DNA of 64,000 nucleotides from Planctomycetota bacterium (GCA_027493525.1 JAOSKN010000001.1:2356001-2420000), one strand, 5' to 3'. Counted from the first letter of the stretch, positions 1 to 9,741 are shown. Numbers and translations: made by a program. Notes: generated by a model from the sequence alone, not told the origin.

Positions 1-874
1 CGACCAGTTCCTTCGCGCAGGCGCGCACGTCGGACAGCGAGCCGATGCGCTGCTCGGCCAGCCGGCGTTCGGTCTCGGCGAGCAGGTCGCCGGTGAGCCG
101 CCGGATCAGCCTGCGCACGACCGAGCGCCAGCGCAGGCGATGGTCGGCCTTCAATTCCGGATGCTCGCGCAGGACCTCCGCGAGCGTCTCGCTCCAAAGA
201 GCCACGCCGCCCAGGTCGCGCTCGTCCAGCGTACCGCTGACCAGGCCGTCCTCGATGTCGTGCGTGTCGTAGGCGATCTCGTCGGCATGCCCGACGAGCT
301 GGACCTCCAGCGAGACGGACTCCGCGCCGAAGCCGTGCCTCGCGCGCCCCGCCGGCCCCAGGTTCTTGGTGAAGCCCTCGCGCGTCTCGTAGCTGAGGTT
401 CAGGCCGGGGAAAGCCGCGTATCGCCGCTCGAGCAGGTCGACGATGCGCAGGCCCTGCGTGTTGTGGTTGAAGCCGCCTTGGTCCTTCATGACTTCGTCC
501 AGCGCGTCCTCGCCGGAGTGCCCGAACGGGCCGTGGCCGAGGTCGTGCGCGAGGGCGAGGGCCTCGACGAGGTCCTCGTTGAGCCCCAACGCGCGCGCGG
601 CGGTCCGCGCGATCTGGGTGACCTCCATCGTGTGCGTCAGGCGCGTGCGGAAGTGGTCGCCTTCCATGACGCTCACGAAGACCTGCGTCTTGTATTCGAG
701 GCGGCGGAAGGCGGTGCAGTGGACGATCCGGTCGCGGTCGCGCTGGAAGCGCCCGCGGTAGGGCGGTTCGTCCTCGGGCACGCGCCGGCCGCGGCTGTCG
801 CGCCCGCGCACGGCGCAGGGCGCGAGGGCCGCTTCGAGGTGGGCTTCAAGCTCTTCGCGCTTGCGCATCGCCAT
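1..874 (-). CDS. dgt: dGTP triphosphohydrolase-like protein (3' end beyond window)
   Basis: HD-domain enzyme expected to hydrolyse dGTP or other dNTPs to the nucleoside and triphosphate in the cytoplasm. Reading the minus strand from the ATG at 874 gives 291 codons without a stop, running off the left edge. The N-terminal region matches the family (CTAFRRLEYKTQVF near residues 53-67). Metal ligands are visible: H81 in RLTHTMEV, the HD pair at 110-111 in AHDLGHGPFGHSGED, and the later aspartate D203 in GHADEIAYDTHD. A second ATG two codons downstream is an equally possible start; no clear Shine-Dalgarno (SD) sequence is seen. It is divergent from the next gene with a 63-bp gap. The C-terminal third is missing only because the window ends. 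Confidence 0.9.
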   Translation of the reverse strand, partial: MAMRKREELEAHLEAALAPCAVRGRDSRGRRVPEDEPPYRGRFQRDRDRIVHCTAFRRLEYKTQVFVSVMEGDHFRTRLTHTMEVTQIARTAARALGLNEDLVEALALAHDLGHGPFGHSGEDALDEVMKDQGGFNHNTQGLRIVDLLERRYAAFPGLNLSYETREGFTKNLGPAGRARHGFGAESVSLEVQLVGHADEIAYDTHDIEDGLVSGTLDERDLGGVALWSETLAEVLREHPELKADHRLRWRSVVRRLIRRLTGDLLAETERRLAEQRIGSLSDVRACAKELV

Positions 875-937
875 TCAGCCTAACGAGGGTTTCCCGGCGT
901 CCAAGCGCGAAGTAGACTGCCGCGCGGCGAGGATCGC

Positions 938-1696
938 ATGCTCGAGACCCCCGAACCGCCCGATGCCCCCGCGGACCGCGAACTGGTCGGCGTCTTCAAG
1001 GCGCGCTCTCCCAGCGAAGCGGCCTTCTACGCGACGGCGTTGAGCGAAGCCGGAATCCCCGCGGTCGCGCAGGGCGAAGCGCTGGCCTCGCTGGCCGGAG
1101 GCTATCTGCCCGGGGTCTTCTTCCGCGTCTGTGTCCCGCGCGGGCGCGAAGCCGAGGCCCGCGCGCTGCTGGCCGACCGCGCCGCCCTGGCGCGCGCCGT
1201 CCAGGACGAGTCGATCGAACCGGCCGACGCTTCCGGGCGCGAAGCCGCGCTGCGCGAAGCCTTCGCCCGCAACGAGGCGCTTTCGGTCCCCGACCCGCGC
1301 GCGCCTTCCGACCCGCTGCTCACCGAAATGGCGCGCCTCTCCGCGCTGCCCAAGGGCGAGCGGCGCGAGGCGCTGGAACCGTACCTGCGCGCGTGGATCG
1401 AGGAGGGCGCCGGGCCTTTGACGGCCGCCAAGTACCTCGCCGCGGCGGGGCTCTCGCTCGAAGAGGCCGCGGACCTGGAACACGGCGTGCGCGCGCGGCT
1501 GCACACGCTCACCCGCGCCCAAGGCCGGGCGCGCGTGGCCGGCGGGCTGGCGCTATGGGCGGCGGCTGGCGCGCTTGGCTGGTTCAAGCTCCTGCCGATC
1601 TGGGGGCTGCTCTGCGTCGCCTTCGGCATCGGCGGCGCGGTGGTGTTCCTGGACGGGATCCGGCTGCTGCGCCGCCTTACGCCGCCGGGGGCGTGA
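938..1696 (+). CDS. DUF2007-like protein with C-terminal membrane segments
   Basis: 252 aa. The N-terminal part (about residues 14-80, VGVFKARSPSEAAFYATAL then a VPRGREAEARALL stretch) resembles the DUF2007 'putative signal transducing protein' domain, a small ferredoxin-like fold that often precedes membrane anchors. The C-terminus has two hydrophobic stretches (about 198-213 and 217-238) predicted to span the membrane, ending in a basic tail. A GAGG sequence precedes the ATG at good spacing. The middle is a charged helical region. The precise function is unknown; it may be a small membrane-tethered sensor. It sits 70 bp upstream of the ligase gene on the same strand and may be co-transcribed with it. 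Confidence 0.7.
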   Translation: MLETPEPPDAPADRELVGVFKARSPSEAAFYATALSEAGIPAVAQGEALASLAGGYLPGVFFRVCVPRGREAEARALLADRAALARAVQDESIEPADASGREAALREAFARNEALSVPDPRAPSDPLLTEMARLSALPKGERREALEPYLRAWIEEGAGPLTAAKYLAAAGLSLEEAADLEHGVRARLHTLTRAQGRARVAGGLALWAAAGALGWFKLLPIWGLLCVAFGIGGAVVFLDGIRLLRRLTPPGA

Positions 1697-1766
1697 GGCT
1701 TCGTCGCGTGGCACGCGCGCATCCTTCAGGTACACTCGGAGCCGTGCCTGCCCGGAGGCTCCCCCG

Positions 1767-3497
1767 ATGTCCGACGAAACGCTGCCGTCCGAACTCCTGG
1801 CCAAGCTCGCCGCCGCCCGGGACCTGAGCGCGCGCCCGCACGCAACGCGCTTCGTCGAGCCGGCGACCTTCGCCGAGACCTTCCACCGCCAGGCTCATGC
1901 GCGCCCCGACCAGCCCTTCCTGATCTATTACGGCGACGGGGCCGGCGGCGCGGAGATCCGCCGCGAGCACACCTATCGCGACTTCCATGGGCAGGTCGTT
2001 CGGCTGGCCAAGGCCATGCGGGACACGCTGGGGCTCAGGCCCGGCGACCGGCTCGTCACCGCCATGCACAACCACGACCGCACGATCCTGGCCACTTTCG
2101 CGGCGTGGCGCCTGGGCCTGACCGTCGTGCCGCTGAACATGGGCGAAGACGACAAGCGCCTGGGCTACGTGATCGAACACAGCCGCGCCAAGGCGCTCTT
2201 CGCGCTGGAGGAATACGCCGAACGCGCCGGCGCGCTCGCGAAGGGCATCCCGGGCGTGGCCGTCGAGGGCGACGCGCCGGCCAAGGCCCCGGCCGGCTTC
2301 GCGCGCTTCGAGGACCTGCTGGCGAAGGCGAAGGCGGCGGACGCCGAACTCGCCGCCGCGCCGCGGGGGCTCGACCCGGACGCCGAGGCGCTCATCGTCT
2401 ACACCTCCGGCACCACGGGCGTGCCCAAGGGCGTGGTCCTGACGCAATACAACCTGCTCGCCGACGCGCATGCGATCTCAAACTGGCACGACCTGACGCC
2501 CGGCAAGCGGATGATGTGCGTGCTCCCGATCCACCACGTCAACGGGCTGATCGTGACGCACGTCACGCCCGCCTATTATGGCGGCACGGTGGTGCTGAAC
2601 CGGAAATTCCACACCACGAAGTTCTTCCCGCGCATCGCCAAGGAAGGCGTCCACGTCGTCAGCGTCGTTCCGACGTTGCTGCAGTTCCTCTGCGATGGCG
2701 CGCGCGAAGGCTATTCGCGCGCGAGCGTCCCGACGCTCTCGCACATCATCTGCGGCGCCGGCCCGCTGACGGTGGACCTGGGCGCGCGCTTCGAGGACGC
2801 CTTCGAGATCGAGGTCTGCCACGGCTACGGGCTCAGCGAGTCCACCTGCTACTCCTGCTTCGTCCCGATCCCCGGCAAACGCCCGGCGGCCGAACACAAA
2901 GGCTGGATGCGCGACCACGGATATCCGTCGATCGGCGCCCCGGTCGCCACCAACGAGATGGCGATCCACGACGACGACGGGAAACCGCTCCCGGCCGGCG
3001 CGAAAGGCGAGATCGCGATCCGCGGGCACAACATCATGAGCGGCTACGCGAACAACCGCACGGCCAACGAGAACGCCTTCACCCACGGCTGGTTCCGCAG
3101 CGGCGACGAGGGCTTCTGGCTCCAGGGCGCCGACGGGCGGCCCTACTTCTTCATCAGCGGGCGCTTCAAGGAACTGATCATTCGCGGCGGCGTGAAGATC
3201 AGCCCGCTCGAAGTCGACGAGGTAATCAACACCGTGCCGGGCCTTAAGGCCGGCATGGCCGTGGGCTTCGAGCACACCGTCTACGGCGAGGAAGTCGGCG
3301 CGTACGTCGTGAAGGCCGAGGGTTCAAAGGTGACCGAGGAAGAGATCCTCGTGCACTGCCGCGCGAAACTCGCCGCCCATGCCGCGCCGAAGGTGGTCGT
3401 CTTTGGGGAGTCGTTCCCGGTGACCAGCACGGGCAAGTACCAACGCAACCAGCTCAAGCCGCTCTTTGCACCATGGAAGGAGACGCGCTTCAAGTAG
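1767..3497 (+). CDS. AMP-dependent synthetase/ligase (acyl-CoA synthetase-like)
   Basis: 576 aa, normal length for a class I adenylate-forming enzyme. It should activate a carboxylic acid to an acyl-AMP and transfer it to CoA. The motifs are in order: P-loop YTSGTTGVPKGVVL near 211-224, GYGLSEST near 353-360, SGDEGFW near 445, the hinge GRFKELIIRGGVKISPLEVDE near 465-485, and the catalytic lysine in TSTGKYQRNQLK near 553-564. The start at 1767 follows GGAGG at 1754-1758; an upstream in-frame extension overlaps the previous gene and is not needed. The substrate cannot be told from sequence; fatty or aromatic acids are typical. No acyl-carrier or oxidation genes lie nearby. Confidence 0.88.
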   Translation: MSDETLPSELLAKLAAARDLSARPHATRFVEPATFAETFHRQAHARPDQPFLIYYGDGAGGAEIRREHTYRDFHGQVVRLAKAMRDTLGLRPGDRLVTAMHNHDRTILATFAAWRLGLTVVPLNMGEDDKRLGYVIEHSRAKALFALEEYAERAGALAKGIPGVAVEGDAPAKAPAGFARFEDLLAKAKAADAELAAAPRGLDPDAEALIVYTSGTTGVPKGVVLTQYNLLADAHAISNWHDLTPGKRMMCVLPIHHVNGLIVTHVTPAYYGGTVVLNRKFHTTKFFPRIAKEGVHVVSVVPTLLQFLCDGAREGYSRASVPTLSHIICGAGPLTVDLGARFEDAFEIEVCHGYGLSESTCYSCFVPIPGKRPAAEHKGWMRDHGYPSIGAPVATNEMAIHDDDGKPLPAGAKGEIAIRGHNIMSGYANNRTANENAFTHGWFRSGDEGFWLQGADGRPYFFISGRFKELIIRGGVKISPLEVDEVINTVPGLKAGMAVGFEHTVYGEEVGAYVVKAEGSKVTEEEILVHCRAKLAAHAAPKVVVFGESFPVTSTGKYQRNQLKPLFAPWKETRFK

Positions 3498-3510
3498 GGA
3501 GACGGTCTTA

Positions 3511-3580
3511 TGGTATACTCACATATGTACCTAGAATGTACATTATAGTATCTTATCTATATGAGATAATTGTATTTACA
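3511..3580 (+). promoter_or_regulatory. AT-rich promoter/operator region with palindromes
   Basis: This sharply AT-rich strip lies between the ligase and the GntR/LacI-type regulator. It holds the direct repeat ATGTAC at 3525 and 3536 (11 bp apart, the second inside the palindrome ATGTACAT 3536-3543), the inverted repeat TTATCT-N5-AGATAA at 3553-3569, and TGTA-TT-TACA at 3571-3580. A TATACT hexamer lies at 3513-3518. Such symmetry fits a dimeric winged-helix repressor acting on its own promoter. Binding is inferred. Confidence 0.45.
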
Positions 3581-3647
3581 AATTTCATGTGTCATGAATA
3601 TTGAATTGATCCAACTTCATGGCGGTTTGAGTGTATATCCCCGTACC

Positions 3648-4778
3648 ATGGAAGCGATCCTCAAAGACAGCCCCCAGCCCTTCTACGAACAGATCAAGGA
3701 GATGCTCCGCGAGAAGATCACGCGGGGCGAGTACCGGGCCGATTCGGCGATCCCGAACGAGCGCGCGCTGGCCAAGCAGTTGTCGCTTTCGCGAATGACC
3801 GTGCGGCGCGCGATCGTCGAGCTGACGCAGGAAGGGCTGCTGACGCGGATTCGCGGCAAGGGCACCTTCGTGCGCGGTTCGTTCGCGCCGCGCGAGCGCC
3901 GCGGGCGGCCGCCGGTGGTCGGGATCGTGGCGGAGTTCGACCGCACCAACAACCAGAACGTCTTCTGTTACCGGATGCTGGCCGGGATCCAGCAGGCGTC
4001 GGAAGAAGCCGGCCTGACGCTTGCTTTCCGCAGGGTTTCGCGGCCCCACGAAGCCTTCGTCGCGGGGCTTCGCGAGGACCAGGCGCTGAAGGGGCTGGTC
4101 CTGCTGGAGATGAACAACCCGCCGCTGCAGCGGCTCCTGGCGAAGCTCCCCATTCCCAGCGTGCTGGTGGACAGTTGCCAGCCCGACGAGAATCAGCCGC
4201 TCTTCAACGAAGTAAACCACGACTCGCAGGCGGCGGTGAAGGCCGCGGTCTCATCCCTGCTGCGCCTGGGCCACCGCGACGTGGTGCTGATGATGGGCGA
4301 ATCCAAGACGTTCCTGCACCTGCAACGCCGTGAGGCCTACGAGGCGGCGCTGCGCGAGCACGGCCTGCCCGTCCGCGAGGACCGCATCTTCGCTTTTAAT
4401 CCCAGCGGCGAGACCGCCTACGCCCTGATGAAGCGCCTGCTGAACGAGCCGTCGCCGCCGACGGCGCTCCTCTGCGCCGGCGGGGACGAGCTGGTCCACG
4501 GCGCGATGGCCGCCGTCTACACCCACGGCTGGCGCATCCCGCGCGACTTCAGCCTGGTCGCCTACGGCGACACCATCGGCTTCACCGTTCCGCCGCTGTG
4601 CAACATCCGCGTGCCGTGGGAGCAGCTCGGGATCGCGGGCATCGAAGTCCTCAAGGAGCGCTTTCGCCAGCCCACGCTCCCGCTCAAGCGGGTCTTCCTG
4701 CCGTGCGAGTACCTGCAGCGCGGCTCCTGCGACACGCCGCGCGCCGCCGCGCCGCCGGCGGGCGTCGCCGTATCCTGA
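3648..4778 (+). CDS. GntR-type HTH / LacI-type sensor transcriptional regulator
   Basis: 376 aa from the ATG at 3648 (MEAILKDSPQPFYEQIKEML). The N-terminal 70 residues are a GntR winged helix (PFYEQIKEMLREKI, IPNERALAKQLSLSRMTVRR, GLLTRIRGKGTFV). From about residue 90 a LacI-type periplasmic-binding-protein fold follows (PPVVGIVAEFDRTNNQNVFC, LLRLGHRDVVLMMG, PTALLCAGGDELVHGAM, VAYGDT), a sugar-sensing arrangement as in AraR-like repressors. In-frame upstream starts at 3570 and 3594 exist but would run through the palindromes, and none has an SD sequence. Next to secreted glycan-acting proteins, it probably controls the following genes in response to a sugar. Confidence 0.85.
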   Translation: MEAILKDSPQPFYEQIKEMLREKITRGEYRADSAIPNERALAKQLSLSRMTVRRAIVELTQEGLLTRIRGKGTFVRGSFAPRERRGRPPVVGIVAEFDRTNNQNVFCYRMLAGIQQASEEAGLTLAFRRVSRPHEAFVAGLREDQALKGLVLLEMNNPPLQRLLAKLPIPSVLVDSCQPDENQPLFNEVNHDSQAAVKAAVSSLLRLGHRDVVLMMGESKTFLHLQRREAYEAALREHGLPVREDRIFAFNPSGETAYALMKRLLNEPSPPTALLCAGGDELVHGAMAAVYTHGWRIPRDFSLVAYGDTIGFTVPPLCNIRVPWEQLGIAGIEVLKERFRQPTLPLKRVFLPCEYLQRGSCDTPRAAAPPAGVAVS

Positions 4779-4803
4779 ACCACACCATCCGGAGGAACGC
4801 GCC

Positions 4804-7632
4804 ATGCGCCGTCCGCTCACGCCGTACCTGCTCCTCGCCCTCGCGGCCTGCGCCGTCTTTTTCACACTCCCCTCTGCCCGCGGGAGCGAGGTCGAGCAGA
4901 AGCTGCTGCGCGATGTCGAGACGGCCGACGACATCCGCGGCTGGGACGTCGTGAAGGGCAGCGCGGAGGTCTCGGCCGAACGCGCGCTTGCGGGCAAGGC
5001 GTCGTTGAAGGTCGCGCCCGGCGCCTACCTGACGCTCTTGACCCAATCCAGGATGGTCGGCGACTGGTCGGGTTACGACGTGCTGGCCATCGATTTCTTC
5101 AACGCCGGGGAGAAACCGCAGCCGCTGTCGATCCTGCTGGGGGACAAAGACTGGCTCTCCGATCCCAAGGGCGCGAATTACTGGAACCGGCACAACTCCA
5201 ACTGGGTCATCCCGCCTGGCGCGTGGACCTTCAAGCTCCCCTTGCAGGGCCTCTTCCGGGGCGAGGCCGGCAGCCGCTACAACGACTTCAAGTACGCGAT
5301 CAAGCCCGCGGAGATCGTGCGCCTGGACCTGGGCATCGGCCACGAGAAGGACCGGGACGCCGGCGCGGTCTTTCTCGACAACATTCGGCTCCTGGCGGCG
5401 AAGGCCCCCGAGGGGATCAAGGCCTTCGACTTCGGCCCGCCCGAGCAGAACCTGACCATGGGCTTTACGGCCGTGACTTGGGACACGGTGTACTCGAAAG
5501 AAAGCGGCTACGGGCTTGACCGTAAACTCTGGCACGTCAATCGCGGCCGGGACGACACCTTCCCGCCCGGCGCGTTCCTGCGCGACTGGATCTGCATGTC
5601 CGAAGACCAGGAAGACTGGGAGTTTGTCGTCGATCTGCCCAACGGCACGTATACGGTCTCCACCGCCTTCAGCGATGCCGGCTACTGGGGCGGTGAAGCG
5701 GCCAAGCATCGCGTGCGAAAGGTTTGGGCCGAAGGGCAGGAGGTCTACAGCGAGGACCACGGCGAAAAGGGCTACGCCTGGCGAGTCAACCACCTCTTTG
5801 AGGACATCGAGCCCAGGCCCGGTGACGACTTTTGGGATCTGTACTGCTCGAAGTTTTACGCGCCGGTCAACTTCAAGGTCGAGGTCAAGGACGGGCAGTT
5901 GAATCTGAAGTGGCATGCCGACAGCCACTTCTCCTGCAAGGTCGCCGGGCTGATCGTCTATCCGGCCGAGAAACAGGCCGCGGGCGACGCTTTCGTAGCG
6001 AAGCTGTGGGACGAGGAACGCGAGGCCTTCCGCGTCGCCGCGGCGATGCAGCCCACGCCGGAAGGCGGCTCGCTCGACGCGCTCCCCGCCGCCGAGAAGG
6101 AAAAGGGCTGGCTCTTCTTTCTTTCCGATCTGGAGCAGGACACGTTCTGCACCACGATCCCCGCGCCCGAACAGATGGTCCGCGAAACGAACGTCTTCGC
6201 CGCGCGCGGCGAGTTCGAGCCGGTCGGCTTCGCCGTGCGCCCGCTGAAGGATTTGGGCCCGGCGCGCGTGGAGGTCGGCGAGTTCAAGGGGCCCGGCGGC
6301 GCCGTCCTGCCGGCCTCGGCCTGGAGCGTGCGCGCGGTGCGGCACCTCTCGCGCCGCGGCTTCAGCGCCATCGGCTACAAGATCATTCCGCAGACCCTGC
6401 GCGAATTCGAAACCATCGAGCTGCCCGCCGGCTTCACGCGCGAATTCGTCGCCACCGTGCGCGTGCCGGCCGACGCCCAGCCCGGCGCGTACCAGGGCAG
6501 CCTCACCATCGGCTCCGACGGCGGGTTGAAGGAGAGCCTCAAGGTCACCGTCCACGTGCTGCCGGTCGCACTGGACGAATGCGAGTTCGTCTTCGGATTC
6601 TTCGGGCACCCCCCGACGGACGCCATCGCGAAGCTGCTGGTGGACTACGGCTTCAACTCCTTCAGCGGCGGGCCGGGCGTGCAGCTCAAAGGCTTCGAAG
6701 CCGATGGGACGCCGCAGCTCGATTTCGCGCGCATTGACGCCTTCATGGAGCGCGCCAGGGCCGCCGGGTACACGCGCGAACTTTGCGGCTATGGGGGGCC
6801 GGGCATCGAGCACATCGGTTACGTGAAGGACGATGCCTTCTTCGGCGCCTGGGAACAGAAGACGGGCAAGTCCTACGCCGAGCTGCTCAAGGCCGTCTTC
6901 GACGCGGTGAAGGCCCGCGCGGACGAGAAAAAGTGGCTGCCCTTCACCTACAACCTGGGCGACGAGCCGCGGAACATCGAGGTGGCGAGGAAGATGGTCG
7001 AGCAGGTCAAGGCCGTCCAGGAAGCCGCGCCGTGGCTCAAGACCACCGCGCAGTACAGCGTGACCTATAAGGAAGGCTCCAAGGAGAACGACTTTCATCA
7101 GTGGCTCTTCGAGGCGATCAAGTCCTCGGGCCTCAACCTCCACGACGAGTCGGTCCGCAAGAAGGCCGAGGAACTCGGCAAGGAAATCTACGTCTACAAC
7201 CAGGGCCAGTCGCGCTTCAGCTTCGGGCTCTACCAGTGGAGCGAGTACCGCAAGGGCGTGAAGGGGCGCTACCAGTGGCATCAACACGTCCAGCACGGCT
7301 TCCAGTTCTTCGATCTGGACGGGCGCGAGCCCGACACGGGCGTGCTCTATTACGGCAAGGACGGGCCGATCGTCACGCTGATGCTGGAGCGCTGCCGCGA
7401 AGGGGTCGACGACCTGCGCTATCTCCAGACGCTCTGGAGCCTGGCCTCCAAGTCGGACGCGCCCGCCGCCCGGGAGGCGCTGGCCTGGCTGGACGGCCTC
7501 GAGAAGAAAATCGCGTACGGCGAGCGCAAGCAGCCCGCGGATCTGGATAACCGCGCCGTGCGCGCGACGTGCGCCGCATGGATCCTCAAGCTGAGCGGGC
7601 TGCCCGTGCCGCCCGAGCTGGAATCGAAGTAG
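4804..7632 (+). CDS. secreted DUF4091 glycoside-hydrolase-like protein
   Basis: 942 aa with an N-terminal export signal (RR followed by a hydrophobic stretch to about residue 26). A LAAC sequence at 15-18 could be a lipobox, but the hydrophobic run continues past it, so the protein may be either a lipoprotein or fully secreted. Residues 40-200 look like a carbohydrate-binding jelly roll (WSGYDVLAIDFFN, LDLGIGHEKD). A malectin-like segment with WEFVVDLPNGTYTVS follows near 270-285. The C-terminal 350 residues match DUF4091, with the conserved ending LERCREGVDDLRYLQTL. GGAGGAA precedes the ATG. It probably binds or cleaves an extracellular polysaccharide; the catalytic residues are not certain. 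Confidence 0.75.
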   Translation: MRRPLTPYLLLALAACAVFFTLPSARGSEVEQKLLRDVETADDIRGWDVVKGSAEVSAERALAGKASLKVAPGAYLTLLTQSRMVGDWSGYDVLAIDFFNAGEKPQPLSILLGDKDWLSDPKGANYWNRHNSNWVIPPGAWTFKLPLQGLFRGEAGSRYNDFKYAIKPAEIVRLDLGIGHEKDRDAGAVFLDNIRLLAAKAPEGIKAFDFGPPEQNLTMGFTAVTWDTVYSKESGYGLDRKLWHVNRGRDDTFPPGAFLRDWICMSEDQEDWEFVVDLPNGTYTVSTAFSDAGYWGGEAAKHRVRKVWAEGQEVYSEDHGEKGYAWRVNHLFEDIEPRPGDDFWDLYCSKFYAPVNFKVEVKDGQLNLKWHADSHFSCKVAGLIVYPAEKQAAGDAFVAKLWDEEREAFRVAAAMQPTPEGGSLDALPAAEKEKGWLFFLSDLEQDTFCTTIPAPEQMVRETNVFAARGEFEPVGFAVRPLKDLGPARVEVGEFKGPGGAVLPASAWSVRAVRHLSRRGFSAIGYKIIPQTLREFETIELPAGFTREFVATVRVPADAQPGAYQGSLTIGSDGGLKESLKVTVHVLPVALDECEFVFGFFGHPPTDAIAKLLVDYGFNSFSGGPGVQLKGFEADGTPQLDFARIDAFMERARAAGYTRELCGYGGPGIEHIGYVKDDAFFGAWEQKTGKSYAELLKAVFDAVKARADEKKWLPFTYNLGDEPRNIEVARKMVEQVKAVQEAAPWLKTTAQYSVTYKEGSKENDFHQWLFEAIKSSGLNLHDESVRKKAEELGKEIYVYNQGQSRFSFGLYQWSEYRKGVKGRYQWHQHVQHGFQFFDLDGREPDTGVLYYGKDGPIVTLMLERCREGVDDLRYLQTLWSLASKSDAPAAREALAWLDGLEKKIAYGERKQPADLDNRAVRATCAAWILKLSGLPVPPELESK

Positions 7633-7647
7633 ACGGCTCCGATTCCG

Positions 7648-7675
7648 CCGGGCGCCGCGAAGGATCGGCGCCCGG
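7648..7675 (+). terminator. strong GC hairpin without a T-run between two carbohydrate genes
   Basis: Arms CCGGGCGCCG (7648-7657) and CGGCGCCCGG (7666-7675) pair perfectly over 10 bp around an 8-nt loop. No T-tract follows, so it is either a weak terminator or an mRNA-stabilising/processing element separating the DUF4091 gene from the lyase gene 45 bp downstream. Confidence 0.4.
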
Positions 7676-7719
7676 ACCGCGCTCTCAAGGTACGCCAACC
7701 CTTTTACGGAGATACGCCC

Positions 7720-9741
7720 ATGCCCGCCGCGACCGTTTCATCTCGCGACCCGGAGATCGAGACCCTGCCCGTGCCGGACGTTCACCCGCGGCTCTTTGGA
7801 TCGCGGGACGAGCTGAAGGCGCTCGCGAATAGCCGCGCCGACAGTTACGCGAAGCTGAAGGCCATCGCGGCCGACGCCTCGCCCGCGCCCACGGAGCCCG
7901 AAAACCGCGACCTCGCCCAGCGCATCGTCGCCCTTTCGCTTGTCGCGGCGGTTGACGGCGATCGCGAGGCCGGGCGCAAGGCGGTCGAACTCGTCCTGAC
8001 GCGCTTCATCGACCAGCCCGTCCGCACGGGGCACGTCCGCTTCGGCGCCGACGTGGCCTACAGCGCGATTCCCTACGATTTGTGCCATGAGTGCTGGACC
8101 GACGCCGAACGGAAGCGCTTCTTTACCTTCATGGATGAAGCGCGCGAGCAGAATCGCGGCGAGGAACCCAGCGTTTTCCATAACGGCTGGTACGGCTACA
8201 AGATGTGGGGCTTCGGCATGGGCGCGCTGGCGACCTGGCACAAGAACCCCGCCGCGCGGCGGCACTTGCGCGAGGTGGACGAGGAATACCGCGCCCGCGC
8301 CATGCCCGCGCTGAAGTTCTCCGGCGCCGGCGGCGGCTTCGGCGAAGGCTATTACGTCCATTACTGGCTCTTCGAGTGGCTGATCTTCTGCGAGTGCCTG
8401 CGCCGCAACACGGGGCTCGACTACTACGCGCTGGCGCCGGAGTTCTACGCGCAGCGCGCCGTCGCCTGCATGTTCGAGATGCTCCCCACGATCCGCGAGG
8501 ACGGCACGCGCCGCCCCGTGCCCATGGGCGACGGCGGCGGCCGGCCCGGCGGCCCCGACCGCGACCGCGCCCTGGCCTCCCGGCGCCTCCTCGTGAACTA
8601 CTACAAGGACGATCCCGCGCACAAGGCCGTCGCCGCCTTCGACGCGCAGACGCCGCGGGCCGGGTACGCCGACGCGCAATGGTTCGACTTCTTTTACCGC
8701 GACGAAAACGCGCCGCGCGCGGACCTCGCCGGTTTCAAGCGCTCGCACTTCAGCCCCGGCCCCGGCCACTGGCAGACGCGCTCTTCGTGGGACGAGGACG
8801 CCGCGTACCTCTACTTCCATTGCGGGAAGCACTTCACCGCGCACCAGCACCTCGACCAGGGGCATTTCGTACTTTGGAAGCACGCGATGCTGCTTGACGA
8901 CGGCGGCCATTACTGCGGCTGGAGCGAGCCGCACATCGTCAACTGCTACATCCGCAGCATCGAACACAACACGTTGCTGATCCACGACCCGCGCGAGACC
9001 TGGCCGGCGATCCGCCTGGCCAAGGAGCCGCCCGCCAACGACGGCGGGCAGCGCTTCCCCGGCTTCGCCTGCCACCACAACGGCGGCGCGTGGGACGTCG
9101 CGCAGTGGGAAACGTTCCGCGACGAACTCGACACGGCGAAAGTCGTCGCTTGCGAGGATCCCGGCGCGTATTCGTACGTCGCCGGAGACCTCACCAACGC
9201 CTACGCGAAGCAGAAGGTCGAGCGCGTCTGGCGGCAGATCCTCTTCCTGCGTCCCGGCACTTTTGTGATCTGCGACCACGTCGTCAGCACCGACCCGAGC
9301 TTCCGCAAGACCTTCCTGCTCCAGCCCGCGACGATCCCCGTGGAGCGCGATGGGCGCTGGGTCGTAACCAACGGCCCGGGCCGGCTCTTCATCCAGACGC
9401 TCGAACCGGCGGCCTACGACGTGAAGCTCTATCACGGCGACAACTTGTACGGCTACAACGGCGGGAATTATCCCAACACGCGGGACTGGGTGCCCACCAG
9501 CGTCTGCCGCATGGAAGTGATCGCGACGCAACCGGCGCGCGAGGACCTCTTCGTCCACGTGCTCACCGCGACCGGCTCAAGCGTGGCGGACGTCCCGAAG
9601 GCCGAGATCGAACGCCGCGGCGGCGAAGTGGCGGTGCGCGTGGACGGCGCGGAAGCCGGCTTCCGGCGCGACGGCTTCGGCGGCTGGGTCACGCTCGGCG
9701 GCGTCAAGCGCGCGCTGGCGCACGAGGTCCGCGCGCCGTAA
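7720..9741 (+). CDS. heparinase II/III-like polysaccharide lyase
   Basis: 673 aa. The N-terminus (PDVHPRLFGSRDELKALAN) and the helical alpha/alpha-toroid region (about 40-330, with AYDT-like SAIPYDLCHECW and HNGWYGYKMW) match alginate/heparinase-type lyases. The C-terminal half carries the heparinase II/III beta-sandwich with HFTAHQHLDQGHFVLWK and LLDDGGHY, and further on IEHNTLLIHDP. These enzymes cleave uronic-acid-containing glycans by beta-elimination. No signal peptide is visible, which suggests a cytoplasmic enzyme acting on imported oligosaccharides or a non-standard export route. The ATG follows ACGGAG. Substrate unknown. Confidence 0.82.
   Translation: MPAATVSSRDPEIETLPVPDVHPRLFGSRDELKALANSRADSYAKLKAIAADASPAPTEPENRDLAQRIVALSLVAAVDGDREAGRKAVELVLTRFIDQPVRTGHVRFGADVAYSAIPYDLCHECWTDAERKRFFTFMDEAREQNRGEEPSVFHNGWYGYKMWGFGMGALATWHKNPAARRHLREVDEEYRARAMPALKFSGAGGGFGEGYYVHYWLFEWLIFCECLRRNTGLDYYALAPEFYAQRAVACMFEMLPTIREDGTRRPVPMGDGGGRPGGPDRDRALASRRLLVNYYKDDPAHKAVAAFDAQTPRAGYADAQWFDFFYRDENAPRADLAGFKRSHFSPGPGHWQTRSSWDEDAAYLYFHCGKHFTAHQHLDQGHFVLWKHAMLLDDGGHYCGWSEPHIVNCYIRSIEHNTLLIHDPRETWPAIRLAKEPPANDGGQRFPGFACHHNGGAWDVAQWETFRDELDTAKVVACEDPGAYSYVAGDLTNAYAKQKVERVWRQILFLRPGTFVICDHVVSTDPSFRKTFLLQPATIPVERDGRWVVTNGPGRLFIQTLEPAAYDVKLYHGDNLYGYNGGNYPNTRDWVPTSVCRMEVIATQPAREDLFVHVLTATGSSVADVPKAEIERRGGEVAVRVDGAEAGFRRDGFGGWVTLGGVKRALAHEVRAP

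Noticed and set aside
140..883. 247-aa plus-strand frame
   Set aside because: Shadow of dgt; the minus strand shows complete HD-domain motifs.
4684..7698. 1004-aa open frame on the minus strand
   Set aside because: Antisense shadow of the DUF4091 gene caused by high GC; no family motifs, and the plus-strand gene has a signal peptide, SD sequence and domains.
7738..9558. 606-aa minus-strand frame
   Set aside because: Shadow of the heparinase-like gene; valine/alanine/arginine-rich composition with no recognisable domain.
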